Assembly (NCBI RefSeq): GCF_002150035.1
Contig: NZ_NETS01000010.1
Span: 1,364,001-1,428,000, forward strand
Reading direction: 5' to 3'
Origin: Leptospira venezuelensis
GTDB lineage: Bacteria; Spirochaetota; Leptospiria; Leptospirales; Leptospiraceae
DNA length: 64,000 bases
Below, piece after piece: positions 19,029 through 26,820 of this stretch; position 1 is the first letter of the stretch; each line of letters begins with the position of its first letter. The translations under genes and the position numbers were made by a program. The notes beneath the pieces were generated by a model. That model saw nothing but the letters and a program-made list of their open reading frames with translations, did not search any database and was not told where the DNA came from.

Positions 19029-20369
19029 ATGGCCTTTTCTTTAGAAATAAACGATAGATTTGCCTCGGAGTTTGCTGACCCAAAAACCTATGAGCTCTTA
19101 TTAAAAGAGTCAGGCCTCGCTTTACAAAATCTTCTCTCCGGGAAATCTCCAGGCTCCGAATATTTAGGCTGGGTCCGACTTCCAAAGGAGATCCAAAAAT
19201 CAGAATTAGAAAGAATTCATTCCGAAGCACAAAGATTCAGAAAACAATCCGAGACTATAGTTGTGATTGGGATTGGAGGTTCTTATTTAGGAGCCAAAGC
19301 AGTCATCGAGGCTTCTAAACCTTATTTCAAAACTCCAAGTTTAGGATCGCCTGAGATTGTTTATGCGGGACATCATTTAGATGCACGCTATCATTCCGAA
19401 CTCTTAGAGTATCTAGAGAACAGAGAATTTTCAATTAACGTGGTTTCCAAATCTGGAACTACTACTGAACCGGCCTTAGCATTTCGTTTACTTTGGGATC
19501 TTGCCAAAAAAAAATACGGAGCTAAGGCGAAGGATAGAATAGTTGCAACAACCGACGGCTCCAAAGGTGCCTTGCGAAAAATGTCGGATGAATTAGGATT
19601 TGCGACCTTCTCTATTCCGGATAACGTAGGCGGAAGATATTCTGTTCTTACGCCAGTAGGACTTTTTCCAATTGCGGCCGCGGGGGTGGATATATTTTCT
19701 TTTTGTGAAGGTTTCTCTGAAGCTGCGGACTTTTTGATCTCGGAAACTTCTCCTCATAAAAATTTAGCATGTATTTATTCAGCTTACAGAAATCTATTTT
19801 ATAGATCTGGAAAAAAGATAGAAGTAATCACAAATTACAATCCTTCGATCCGTACTCTTACCGAATGGTGGAAACAATTGTTCGGAGAGAGTGAAGGCAA
19901 AGAAGGAAAGGGAATTTTTCCTGCTTCTGTGGAATTGACTACTGATCTACATTCACTCGGGCAGTATCTGCAAGAGGGGGAACGCAGTATTTTTGAAACT
20001 GTTCTTTATTCCAAAAACGCAGGTGCAAAAGTGTTGGTTCCTAAAGACTCAGATGATTTGGATGGTCTGAATTTTTTAGCCTCTAAGAACTTGGAAGAAG
20101 TAAACTTACAGGCTTTTCTTGGCACTTTAGTAGCACACGCGGAAGGCGGAATACCATGTTTGGAGATTTTGTTTCCGGATACAGGCCCTAGAAGTTTAGG
20201 CCAAATGATGTATTTTTTTGAATTAGCCTGCGGAGTTTCGGGGAATGTGCTCGGTGTAAACCCATTCGATCAGCCTGGAGTAGAGGCTTATAAGAAAAAT
20301 ATGTTCGCATTACTGGGAAAACCGGGTTTTGAAAATTTAAGAGAATCTCTTCGTCAAAAAGGAGTCTAA
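19029..20369 (+). CDS. pgi: Glucose-6-phosphate isomerase
   Basis: Interconverts glucose-6-P and fructose-6-P. 446 residues, the short bacterial form. IGGSYLGAKAVIEA binds phosphate, NVVSKSGTTTEPALAFRLLWDLAKKKY and GGRYSVLTPVGLFPIAAAG are the classic signatures, HSLGQYLQEG supplies further residues, and GQMMYFFELACGVSG is the C-terminal motif. GAGGAA precedes ATG 19029. Divergent from galK. Confidence 0.97.
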   Translation: MAFSLEINDRFASEFADPKTYELLLKESGLALQNLLSGKSPGSEYLGWVRLPKEIQKSELERIHSEAQRFRKQSETIVVIGIGGSYLGAKAVIEASKPYFKTPSLGSPEIVYAGHHLDARYHSELLEYLENREFSINVVSKSGTTTEPALAFRLLWDLAKKKYGAKAKDRIVATTDGSKGALRKMSDELGFATFSIPDNVGGRYSVLTPVGLFPIAAAGVDIFSFCEGFSEAADFLISETSPHKNLACIYSAYRNLFYRSGKKIEVITNYNPSIRTLTEWWKQLFGESEGKEGKGIFPASVELTTDLHSLGQYLQEGERSIFETVLYSKNAGAKVLVPKDSDDLDGLNFLASKNLEEVNLQAFLGTLVAHAEGGIPCLEILFPDTGPRSLGQMMYFFELACGVSGNVLGVNPFDQPGVEAYKKNMFALLGKPGFENLRESLRQKGV

Positions 20370-20474
20370 ACAAAAAGATTTCTTTTTGGATTGATAGCTT
20401 TTTCGCATCTCATTCCGGAAAGATTTTTCTAAAAGCTTGACAGAGTTTCATTCAGGTTTCGGATTAGATCCAGT

Positions 20475-20816
20475 ATGGTCCTAAGAGGAAAAAAACTAAG
20501 GTTCGTTTCGGCTTCCTTAGCCTTATTTACTCTACTATTCTTTATCCATTCCGGACCATCCAGCAGCCCTTATCCCGGGAAGAAGTCCGACCAATCACAA
20601 ACAATCATCGGACAAGAGACCGATATAGAAGAATTAAGCGATCTCGCCGAAACCACCGATCCCTCGGAAACGGTTTGGGGAGATTTTTTAGCTTCTAAGA
20701 TAAACACTCCAGGTCTCTCTAACTCTAACCCTTCCCGCCAGGATAGGTTTCAATTCCAACACAATAAATTATTATCTCAGCATCTGCTGAATATTCCTCC
20801 ACCATCTCTCTCCTAA
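20475..20816 (+). CDS. Unknown small exported or anchored protein
   Basis: 113 residues. A basic start and one hydrophobic segment (FVSASLALFTLLFFIHSG) suggest a signal anchor. The rest is acidic and low-complexity (PGKKSDQSQ, EDIEELSDLAETTDP-like, IPPPSLS). No family recognised. It has a terminator-like hairpin about 140 bases downstream. Being a plausible but featureless ORF, it is less certain than its neighbours. Confidence 0.5.
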   Translation: MVLRGKKLRFVSASLALFTLLFFIHSGPSSSPYPGKKSDQSQTIIGQETDIEELSDLAETTDPSETVWGDFLASKINTPGLSNSNPSRQDRFQFQHNKLLSQHLLNIPPPSLS

Positions 20817-20954
20817 TCTAAGGTTCGAAAGCAAAGTTTTCAGCTCTAGCTGTGCTTCGCTTTCTGAGCTATGCGCACCCTAGTTTTGCGCTCAAAATAG
20901 AATTTTCGGAGATCCAATTTCGTAATATTTTCCCATCCAATATAGCACCAATTT

Positions 20955-21007
20955 AACCGGTCCCAGGTTTTGGGCCAAACCCGTTGTCTGGGGCCGGTTT
21001 CTTTTTC
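20955..21007 (+). terminator. Long terminator-like hairpin
   Basis: AACCGGTCCCA (20955-20965) pairs with TGGGGCCGGTT (20989-20999), with an inner GGTTT/AAACC stem, followed by TCTTTTTC. It fits an intrinsic terminator for the plus-strand gene ending at 20816. Confidence 0.65.
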
Positions 21008-21087
21008 AATCTCACACCAATAAAAAAAGGCAGACAGAGACCCTAATCTCCCGATACTTTTGCGGGGAGCCAGAACTCCGTAAGCGG

Positions 21088-21987
21088 ATGGAAATAGAAT
21101 TAACCAAAAAGGAACGTTTGATCCGAGGAATGGAACTCGGAAAGAAGATCGTCCTTCACGGAGTGGTACTTTCCCAATATTATAAATCCAACGTTGAGAA
21201 TTATCTCCGATTCTGTTTGGAATATTATCAAAAGACGGATATTCTCCCTCCTTCTCTTTCTCTCATTTATTCTCTGCTAGAAATGGCATTCAAAGAAAAT
21301 TGTAGGAATTCCTATTATTTGGAGAAGGGTTGGGATCCTCTCAGTTCAGAATCATTAACAGAGAGAGAGGCAGAATTTGAGACCAACTGGGACTTCTCAG
21401 ATCCATTAAAATTAAAGAATAGATTAAAGGACGAAGGTTCCGTACTTAGGACCACGATCCACCACTCCGATTCAGGAGTTTCTTTAGAAATTGCTAATTT
21501 AGCGCCAATTACTTCTGAAGCAGAAGAAGCCCTAACTGAGTATCTTTCCAGAGCAAAGTCCTACCAAAATCTTTCGGAATATTATGAAGATTATCCATTC
21601 GATGAAGAGGGAAGGGAAATAGGCATTGCATTAGCTATATTACAATTTAAGGAAATAGGATTGGATCCGAACCTTCTTAGATTTGATACCATGGAAGGAG
21701 AGCATGTCTTCCGATTGGAGATCGGTTTTGATGGAGAAATCCTTTCTCTCAGAACTAAATTGGAAAACGACGAAGATGTTAGACCTTTTCGATTCCATTC
21801 AAAAGCAGAGAAGGACGGAGAAACAATCTCTCCATGGAAAATTTCAGTCTGCAAGATTTGCGGAAGATCTGTGGATGATAGAATCTTCTTCCATACAGTT
21901 CCTGCTGACGTAGTTGCAAAAGCAATAGATCTTCCATTTACGGAAGAAGTCTGTGCTTGGTGTTTATCCGGCTACTTGAAATTATAG
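21088..21987 (+). CDS. Degenerate GHKL (HATPase)-like protein with C-terminal CxxC pair
   Basis: 299 residues. The middle resembles a histidine-kinase/anti-sigma ATPase fold: SLLEMAFKENCRNSYY looks like an N-box, SGVSLEIANLAPITSEAEEAL like the strand and D-box region, and EGREIGIALAILQFKEIGLDP like a G-box helix. The DxGxG motif is replaced by NLAPIT, so it may bind nucleotide poorly. The tail has CKICGRSVDDRIFFH and CAWCLSGYL, which could form a zinc knuckle. Function unknown. A role in sensing or partner-switching is inferred from fold only. Confidence 0.6.
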   Translation: MEIELTKKERLIRGMELGKKIVLHGVVLSQYYKSNVENYLRFCLEYYQKTDILPPSLSLIYSLLEMAFKENCRNSYYLEKGWDPLSSESLTEREAEFETNWDFSDPLKLKNRLKDEGSVLRTTIHHSDSGVSLEIANLAPITSEAEEALTEYLSRAKSYQNLSEYYEDYPFDEEGREIGIALAILQFKEIGLDPNLLRFDTMEGEHVFRLEIGFDGEILSLRTKLENDEDVRPFRFHSKAEKDGETISPWKISVCKICGRSVDDRIFFHTVPADVVAKAIDLPFTEEVCAWCLSGYLKL

Positions 21988-22021
21988 ATCGGAAATTTGC
22001 CAAAACATATATTATAAAATT

Positions 22022-22633
22022 ATGATCTCTTCCACTTATTATCCTCCTAAACCTGTGCGTCTTTCTGGCGATCATATAGAGCTTGTCCCTCTTGGATTTG
22101 AACATTCGGAGGCACTAATAGGAACCATACATGACGGAGAACTCTGGAAACTTTGGTACACAAATATTCCGGAACCGGAAGGAATGCGGGCTTGGATCCA
22201 AAAAGGATTAGAGGAACAAGAAGCCGGACTTTCCCTTCCGTTTGTTGTAATCCGAAAAGAAGATTCAAAACTTTTAGGAACTACAAGATATCTGAATATT
22301 GAAAAGGATGCTCGAAGGTTGGAGATCGGAGCAACATGGTATCCTAAATCTGTCCAAAAAACATTTGTGAATACTGAATGTAAACTTTTACTTTTAGAGC
22401 ACGCGTTTGAGACTTTGGGATGTATCGCTGTAGAATTCAGGACGCATATTATGAATTTATCATCCAGGAAGGCGATCGAAAGATTGGGTGCAAAACAAGA
22501 TGGGATACTTAGAAATCATCGAATTAGCAAAAATGGTACCTTGAGAGATACCGTAGTCTATAGTATTACAAAAGAAGAATGGCCTACAGTAAGAGGAAAT
22601 ATTTTGTTTAAACTAGGAAGACCTCAGGTTTAA
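22022..22633 (+). CDS. GNAT N-acetyltransferase, RimJ/RimL-like
   Basis: 203 residues. Sequence pattern is RLSGDHIELVPLGFEHSEAL, LLGTTRYLNI, RRLEIGATWYPKSVQKTFVNTE (beta strand and acetyl-CoA helix) and FRTHIMNLSSRKAIERLGAKQDGILRNHR. This is the RimJ/RimL-type Acetyltransf_3 layout. The substrate cannot be predicted. Ends 12 bases before the convergent clpP gene. Confidence 0.85.
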   Translation: MISSTYYPPKPVRLSGDHIELVPLGFEHSEALIGTIHDGELWKLWYTNIPEPEGMRAWIQKGLEEQEAGLSLPFVVIRKEDSKLLGTTRYLNIEKDARRLEIGATWYPKSVQKTFVNTECKLLLLEHAFETLGCIAVEFRTHIMNLSSRKAIERLGAKQDGILRNHRISKNGTLRDTVVYSITKEEWPTVRGNILFKLGRPQV

Positions 22634-22645
22634 ACAAATTTAATA

Positions 22646-23224
22646 TTATTTCCAGTTCTCCAAAACTCCGTCGATTACTCCGTAAATTTGTGCCTCAGTT
22701 GGAGTAAGCCATAGATCTCTGTCCGTATCTCGTTCCACGACTTCCAAAGGTTGGCCAGTTCTTTCGGAAACGATACGATTGATCTCCTTCTTATCTCTTT
22801 CGATCATAGAAGCAAAAATACCAATATCAGTTGCCTTTGCCTGGTAAGTTCCAGGAACATGAGGTTGGTGTAACATTATCCTGCTATGTGGGAATGCGAA
22901 TCTTTTTCCTTTTGTCCCTGAAAGGAGCAGTAGTGCGCCAAAACTCGCAGCGAGTCCCATACAGACTGTACTCACATCATTTGGAATCAAATCCATAGTG
23001 TCCAAAATAGACATGCCGGAAGTGTTTGCACCTCCAGGGCTATTGATCACGAGAGTGATATCCTTTTCCGGATCTTGATTAGAAAGATATAATAAACGTT
23101 CCACTACATATTTTGCAGAAGAATCATCTACTTGGCCCCAAAGAAAAATTTTTCTTTCTTTGAGTTGGTTATCCTCCATACGGAGTCCTGGAAATTGGAT
23201 TGGTTCTACTAAAGTATCAGTCAT
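22646..23224 (-). CDS. clpP: ATP-dependent Clp protease proteolytic subunit
   Basis: 192 residues. The catalytic triad is visible: Ser94 in CMGLAASFGALLL, His119 in RIMLHQPH and the Asp in ERDTDRDLWL. The INSPGG motif is intact, and GLAAS replaces the usual GQAAS. Leptospira normally has two clpP genes, and this divergence suggests one of the two paralogs, but which cannot be told here. It lies 12 bases after the ECF sigma gene, a likely operon, which is unusual since clpP normally sits with tig or clpX. Confidence 0.95.
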   Translation of the reverse strand: MTDTLVEPIQFPGLRMEDNQLKERKIFLWGQVDDSSAKYVVERLLYLSNQDPEKDITLVINSPGGANTSGMSILDTMDLIPNDVSTVCMGLAASFGALLLLSGTKGKRFAFPHSRIMLHQPHVPGTYQAKATDIGIFASMIERDKKEINRIVSERTGQPLEVVERDTDRDLWLTPTEAQIYGVIDGVLENWK

Positions 23225-23236
23225 TCTATTCTCCGA

Positions 23237-23803
23237 TTAGGAAGCGATTGCCATAGGTCCATGTAGGACTTCCAACCAATCTTTTCTGTCAGATTTATTC
23301 AAAAGTTGTCTGCGCAATAATTCTCTACTTCTTCTTAAACGGTTCTTCAAATTGCCAATTGGGATCCCTGTTTTTTCGGTGATTTCTTCGTAGCTCATCT
23401 CACCAAAATACCTAAGGTTCAGAAGTTGTTTCTCTTCATTAGGGAGTTCTTCTAATGCCTCTAAAACTTCTGTTCTCCATGTATCTCCAGAACGAGGAGC
23501 AGCCTTAGTGATCTCAGGATTTAGTTCCGTCCCAAGTAGATCTTTTTTTCTTAAGATACGATCCGAATGTTTCAGAACCAACCTTCTGAGTAAGAACGGG
23601 AATGCCTCCGGCTGGCGTAGCGTCGGAAGAACTTTCCAGGCTTCTAGAAATACTTCTTGGCTTAGATCTTCCGCTTTGGATTGATCTCTGATCCTTTTGT
23701 TAGCCTGACTACTTACGTATTTTTCGAAACGGGTCATCAACTCCGTCCAGGCCGGTTCTTCTCCTTTGGAAGCTTCTGTGACTAGTACTTTAAAATCGCG
23801 CAT
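23237..23803 (-). CDS. ECF-type sigma-70 factor
   Basis: 188 residues. Region 2 is KYVSSQANKRIRDQSKAEDLSQEVFLEAWKVLPTLRQ, with the DLSQEVFL signature. Region 4 is ALEELPNEEKQLLNLRYFGEMSYEEITEKTGIPIGNLKNRLRRSRELLRR, a helix-turn-helix with the typical RLRRSRELLR end. No anti-sigma is encoded next to it; the downstream gene is clpP. Long tail of about 20 residues after region 4. Promoter must lie in the repeat-rich gap upstream. Confidence 0.93.
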   Translation of the reverse strand: MRDFKVLVTEASKGEEPAWTELMTRFEKYVSSQANKRIRDQSKAEDLSQEVFLEAWKVLPTLRQPEAFPFLLRRLVLKHSDRILRKKDLLGTELNPEITKAAPRSGDTWRTEVLEALEELPNEEKQLLNLRYFGEMSYEEITEKTGIPIGNLKNRLRRSRELLRRQLLNKSDRKDWLEVLHGPMAIAS

Positions 23804-23953
23804 ATCTGTTAGAGGGTCCCAGTTTCCATTTTGGGGTGTACGGATCTAAACTATTTTTACATTTTCCGGGCTCCTGACCCTGGTCTAGATCTCGGAAATT
23901 ATACTCAAGATTGCGATGTTGGAGTTCCTACTGATGTAAAAATAGGGGGCGAC

Positions 23954-23997
23954 TCCTGACTTTGTCAGGACCAGGCTCTTCGCTTCAATCAGCGAAG
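23954..23997. repeat. Two successive hairpins
   Basis: TCCTGAC/GTCAGGA (7 bp, 3-base loop) is followed at once by CTTCGCT/AGCGAAG (7 bp, 6-base loop). Both are perfect. They could form an RNA element or be fragments of a repeat. Confidence 0.6.
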
Positions 23998-24140
23998 CAC
24001 CATAATCACTCTATAATTTAAAACTTTTCATTTTATAATGGTGCATCGCCGGATTTTCGCTGCGATCCTTGTCGCGATTCGTAATCCTCTGCTCTCTCTT
24101 TTCAGGAATCATAGAGGAACTGATATCAGAAGGGATAAGT

Positions 24141-24156
24141 TGTAGGAGCTCCTACA
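24141..24156. repeat. Perfect 16-bp palindrome TGTAGGAGCTCCTACA
   Basis: Perfect palindrome. Related but imperfect copies are at 23917-23932 (ending CCTACT) and 24274-24289. I have the impression that short palindromes of this kind are dispersed in Leptospira intergenic DNA, but this window alone only shows these three. Confidence 0.75.
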
Positions 24157-24243
24157 TGGATTTGAGGAAGAGGATTTCGTTGACGTAGAAAGGATTTTGT
24201 GATAAAGGGGATGAGCTCTCCCACAAGCCACTCCCCCCAATCC

Positions 24244-24341
24244 CAACGCAGGGTGGGGGCCACTTTTATTTCATGTTGGAGTTCCTACAGATGACTACAA
24301 TCTTTGTGCGAAAATAATGAATGAAAGCTGACCCTGCGTTG
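24244..24341. repeat. MITE-like element with 11-bp terminal inverted repeats
   Basis: CAACGCAGGGT at 24244-24254 and ACCCTGCGTTG at 24331-24341 are a perfect 11-bp inverted repeat bounding 98 bp. The element carries one of the GGAG-type palindromes inside. No coding capacity and no clear target-site duplication. Confidence 0.5.
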
Positions 24342-24353
24342 AAATAAATTGAC
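24330..24353 (+). promoter_or_regulatory. Motif shared with the lipL41 upstream region
   Basis: Matches 11287-11310 at 21 of 24 bases. It runs through the right inverted repeat of the MITE-like element and stops just before the DUF2071 start. Confidence 0.4.
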
Positions 24354-24360
24354 TAAAGAA

Positions 24361-25089
24361 ATGAGAATCAACTCAGAACATAGACCTTGGCCAGTTCCTA
24401 AAGCAAGTTGGAGAATGAAACAGATCTGGCATGATCTATTATTTATTCATTGGCCTGTACCGGTTTCTATGATCCGAGCCTTCGTTCCCAAACGGTTAGA
24501 AATTGATACATTTGAAAATCAAACTTGGATTGGAGTAGTGCCATTCCATATGAGTGGGATCCGAATGAGAGGTTTGCCAGTAATGCCAATCGCCTCTCGT
24601 TTTCCCGAGATCAATGTTAGAGTATATGTTACTTTGGATGGAAAGCCCGGAGTATATTTTTTTAGTTTAGATGCGGAAAGTTGGTTAGCGGTGAAGGTTG
24701 CGAGGGCATTCTATCATCTTCCTTACTACCTGGCGAATTTCGAGGTTACTGAAGAAGAAAATAGAATTCATTATTTATCTCAGAGAAAATCTGTGAATCA
24801 TAATTTTCGTTTTCAGGCAGAATATGAACCAATATCAGATGTCTATCTGGCTAAGAAAGGAAGTTTGGATTATTGGTTAACCGAAAGGTATTGTTTATAT
24901 GCGAATAATAGAAATTCTTTATATAGATGTGAGATTTTGCACGAGCCTTGGCCTTTACAGAGAGCAAATGCAAATATCTTTGAAAACACAATGACGAATA
25001 TAGAAGGAATACGACTCCCGGATATAAAACCTTTATTTCATTTTTCTAAAAAAATAGAAGTGCTGACATGGGGATTAGAAAAAGTTTAG
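24361..25089 (+). CDS. DUF2071 (YqjF-like) protein
   Basis: About 242 residues from ATG 24361; a TTG at 24349 would add four residues and neither has a good ribosome site. Typical features are WHDLLFIHWPVPVSMIRAFVP, LEIDTFENQTWIGVVPFHMSGI and FPEINVRVYVTLDGKPGVYFFSLDA. Family members are cytoplasmic proteins of unknown biochemistry, often called acetoacetate-decarboxylase-like in fold. The gene overlaps the convergent nucleotidyltransferase gene by four bases. Confidence 0.84.
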   Translation: MRINSEHRPWPVPKASWRMKQIWHDLLFIHWPVPVSMIRAFVPKRLEIDTFENQTWIGVVPFHMSGIRMRGLPVMPIASRFPEINVRVYVTLDGKPGVYFFSLDAESWLAVKVARAFYHLPYYLANFEVTEEENRIHYLSQRKSVNHNFRFQAEYEPISDVYLAKKGSLDYWLTERYCLYANNRNSLYRCEILHEPWPLQRANANIFENTMTNIEGIRLPDIKPLFHFSKKIEVLTWGLEKV

Positions 25090-25811
25090 GGAGAATTTCT
25101 CTTTTTGAACTCCGGCCAATCTGCGGAAAGTCTGTCCGAAAAATCAGCATTCTTATAATTCTCATAGAACTGTTTTTCTCCAAGGTCCAAAAATGTGCCC
25201 GGGAAAATTTTTCCACCGAGTCGATTTTGAGCGGAAAGTTTACGGAATGTGTCTGCAAGATCATAAGGTTTATTCGGGTCCAGATCGCAAAGGGATTCAG
25301 CTTTCATCCAGGAAAGTCCCAGATAAAAATATCCCCCAGCTTCAAATCTCACCAAATCATCCTGCAAGCTTAATCCCGTGTAAGTTGCATTTTCTGGAAT
25401 TTTAGATAAATATAATATACAATCAAATCTTTCCTGCTCTTCTTTACTCGGCCAAGGATTAAAGCCTGGTTCCGGGAAAAGAATAAAATCAGGATTTAAA
25501 ACTAAGAAATTATCCTGACGACTCCAGAATTTTTCGATCCCAGTGCGAATTCCTCCCCCGGTTCCCAAAATTTCGGGAGTTTCGAAGGAAAAGTGTAACT
25601 GAAAGTCTTTAAAACCTTTTAGTTCTTCTTGTATCTTCTCTCCGAAATAATGTAGGTTAAGAAGTCCGTCAGTTACTCCCCAAGATTTGGCTTGGAATAG
25701 GGAATAATAGATGAGAGGAATATTATTTATTCTTAAAAGAGGTTTCGGAAGAGTTTTTGTCCATTCCCCCATTCTGGTCCCGAAACCTGCACATGGAAAG
25801 AACGCTTTCAT
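25086..25811 (-). CDS. Sugar-phosphate nucleotidyltransferase, MurU-like
   Basis: 241 residues. N-terminal FPCAGFGTRMGEWTKTLPKPLL is the nucleotide-binding signature, ETPEILGTGGGI resembles the MurU segment LETGGGI, and LVLNPDF replaces the usual NGD metal-binding turn. Directly downstream of a sugar kinase (one base apart), this fits a MurNAc-1-phosphate uridylyltransferase of the AmgK/MurU cell-wall recycling route. Mannose-1-phosphate guanylyltransferase-like specificity cannot be excluded. Last gene of a four-gene minus-strand operon. Confidence 0.75.
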   Translation of the reverse strand: MKAFFPCAGFGTRMGEWTKTLPKPLLRINNIPLIYYSLFQAKSWGVTDGLLNLHYFGEKIQEELKGFKDFQLHFSFETPEILGTGGGIRTGIEKFWSRQDNFLVLNPDFILFPEPGFNPWPSKEEQERFDCILYLSKIPENATYTGLSLQDDLVRFEAGGYFYLGLSWMKAESLCDLDPNKPYDLADTFRKLSAQNRLGGKIFPGTFLDLGEKQFYENYKNADFSDRLSADWPEFKKRNSP

Positions 25812-25812
25812 T

Positions 25813-26808
25813 CTATAACTTTTCCAGGAATAGAGTGTTGTCTGATAATTCTTTTTTTAGAAGATGAAAAAATAGAAATAATTGGTCTGGGAAAAGTCCC
25901 ACTTGCACGATCTCTAACAGATTATCCAAACAATTTAATACACTTTGTCTGTATTTGTCCTGTTTTTTCTCCGCCACTAACATAAAATAGGACCCGAGAG
26001 CCTTATAAGATCTTTGCAAACACTGTAGATAATAACATTCTCTTGGTTTTTTAAATCTGTTGTCGCTTAGTTTCAGGAAGAGTAAGAAGAGTCCCTGTCT
26101 CATAGCAAATGGGATCGGTCTATAAGCATCATACAGTAGACTGGAAATATCATAAAATGGAGTTCCCATTCTTGCATCTTGGAAATCTATTAGAGTCAAA
26201 TCTCCGTTAGGAGAAAGCATGATATTTCGAGCATGAAAGTCCCGATGACAGAAAACCTTTTCCTTATACTCAGCTAAAAATCCTGAAGCCTCCTCCAAGA
26301 AAAAAAACACTTCTGGTCTGAGTTTAGTTTTAAGTTTGAACATTTCGGAGAAGTTGGTATATGAGGAAAACGTAAACTTATTTTCGAAATTTAACTTTTC
26401 GTAATCAAATTCTCGAGTTGAAACTGGCGGTTCTGGCCTTGTCTTTTGGAGAGAAACCAATAATTCCAAAGATTTTACTAAGAAAGTTCTATATTCAGCA
26501 TCATCTTTTATGGAACTTAGATCAAAATCTCCTTCGTCGGAAAGAAGCATTAGTTTATTGAATACATCGGTCTTATAAATTTTAGGGACTTTGAAGCCGT
26601 GGTGTTCTAAAAAATGCCCTACTTCTTGAAAGTCGTGCTGAAAGACTTGGTCCTTGCATAGGATCTTTGTGGTTCCGTCAGGATATATTGCACGATAATA
26701 TCTGCGAGCAGAAGCTTCTGGATTGAGTGAGTCTATTTTTTCAGGGAACTTTCCGTCTATCGCAAGGAAGCGAAAATCTATCTCACTTAAAACTTCATTC
26801 ATAGCCAC
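25813..26808 (-). CDS. Sugar kinase of the aminoglycoside phosphotransferase fold, AmgK-like
   Basis: 331 residues. SARRYYRAIYPDG is the nucleotide-loop signature of the AmgK type, FCHRDFHARNIMLSPNGDLTLIDFQDARMGTPFYDISSLLYD has the catalytic HRDFH..N and the metal-binding DFQDA. AmgK phosphorylates the anomeric position of MurNAc or GlcNAc. The length and the adjacent MurU-like gene support this. It may work on another amino sugar. The gene sits 12 bases after the REC-histidine kinase. Confidence 0.77.
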   Translation of the reverse strand: MAMNEVLSEIDFRFLAIDGKFPEKIDSLNPEASARRYYRAIYPDGTTKILCKDQVFQHDFQEVGHFLEHHGFKVPKIYKTDVFNKLMLLSDEGDFDLSSIKDDAEYRTFLVKSLELLVSLQKTRPEPPVSTREFDYEKLNFENKFTFSSYTNFSEMFKLKTKLRPEVFFFLEEASGFLAEYKEKVFCHRDFHARNIMLSPNGDLTLIDFQDARMGTPFYDISSLLYDAYRPIPFAMRQGLFLLFLKLSDNRFKKPRECYYLQCLQRSYKALGSYFMLVAEKKQDKYRQSVLNCLDNLLEIVQVGLFPDQLFLFFHLLKKELSDNTLFLEKL

Positions 26809-26820
26809 GTATGGCTAGTT

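Larger units (their letters stand above)
23804..24360. other. Repeat-rich intergenic region
   Basis: About 550 bases without a convincing gene. It holds three GGAG-centred palindromes (23917-23932, 24141-24156, 24274-24289), two successive hairpins (23954-23970 and 23978-23997), an inverted repeat GCACCAT/ATGGTGC around 24000-24050, and a MITE-like element (24244-24341). It also contains the upstream region of the ECF sigma gene. Confidence 0.7.

Noticed and set aside
23804..24360. CRISPR-like array
   Set aside because: The repeated palindromes are only 16 bp, irregularly spaced (about 224 and 133 bases apart) and have no cas genes nearby.
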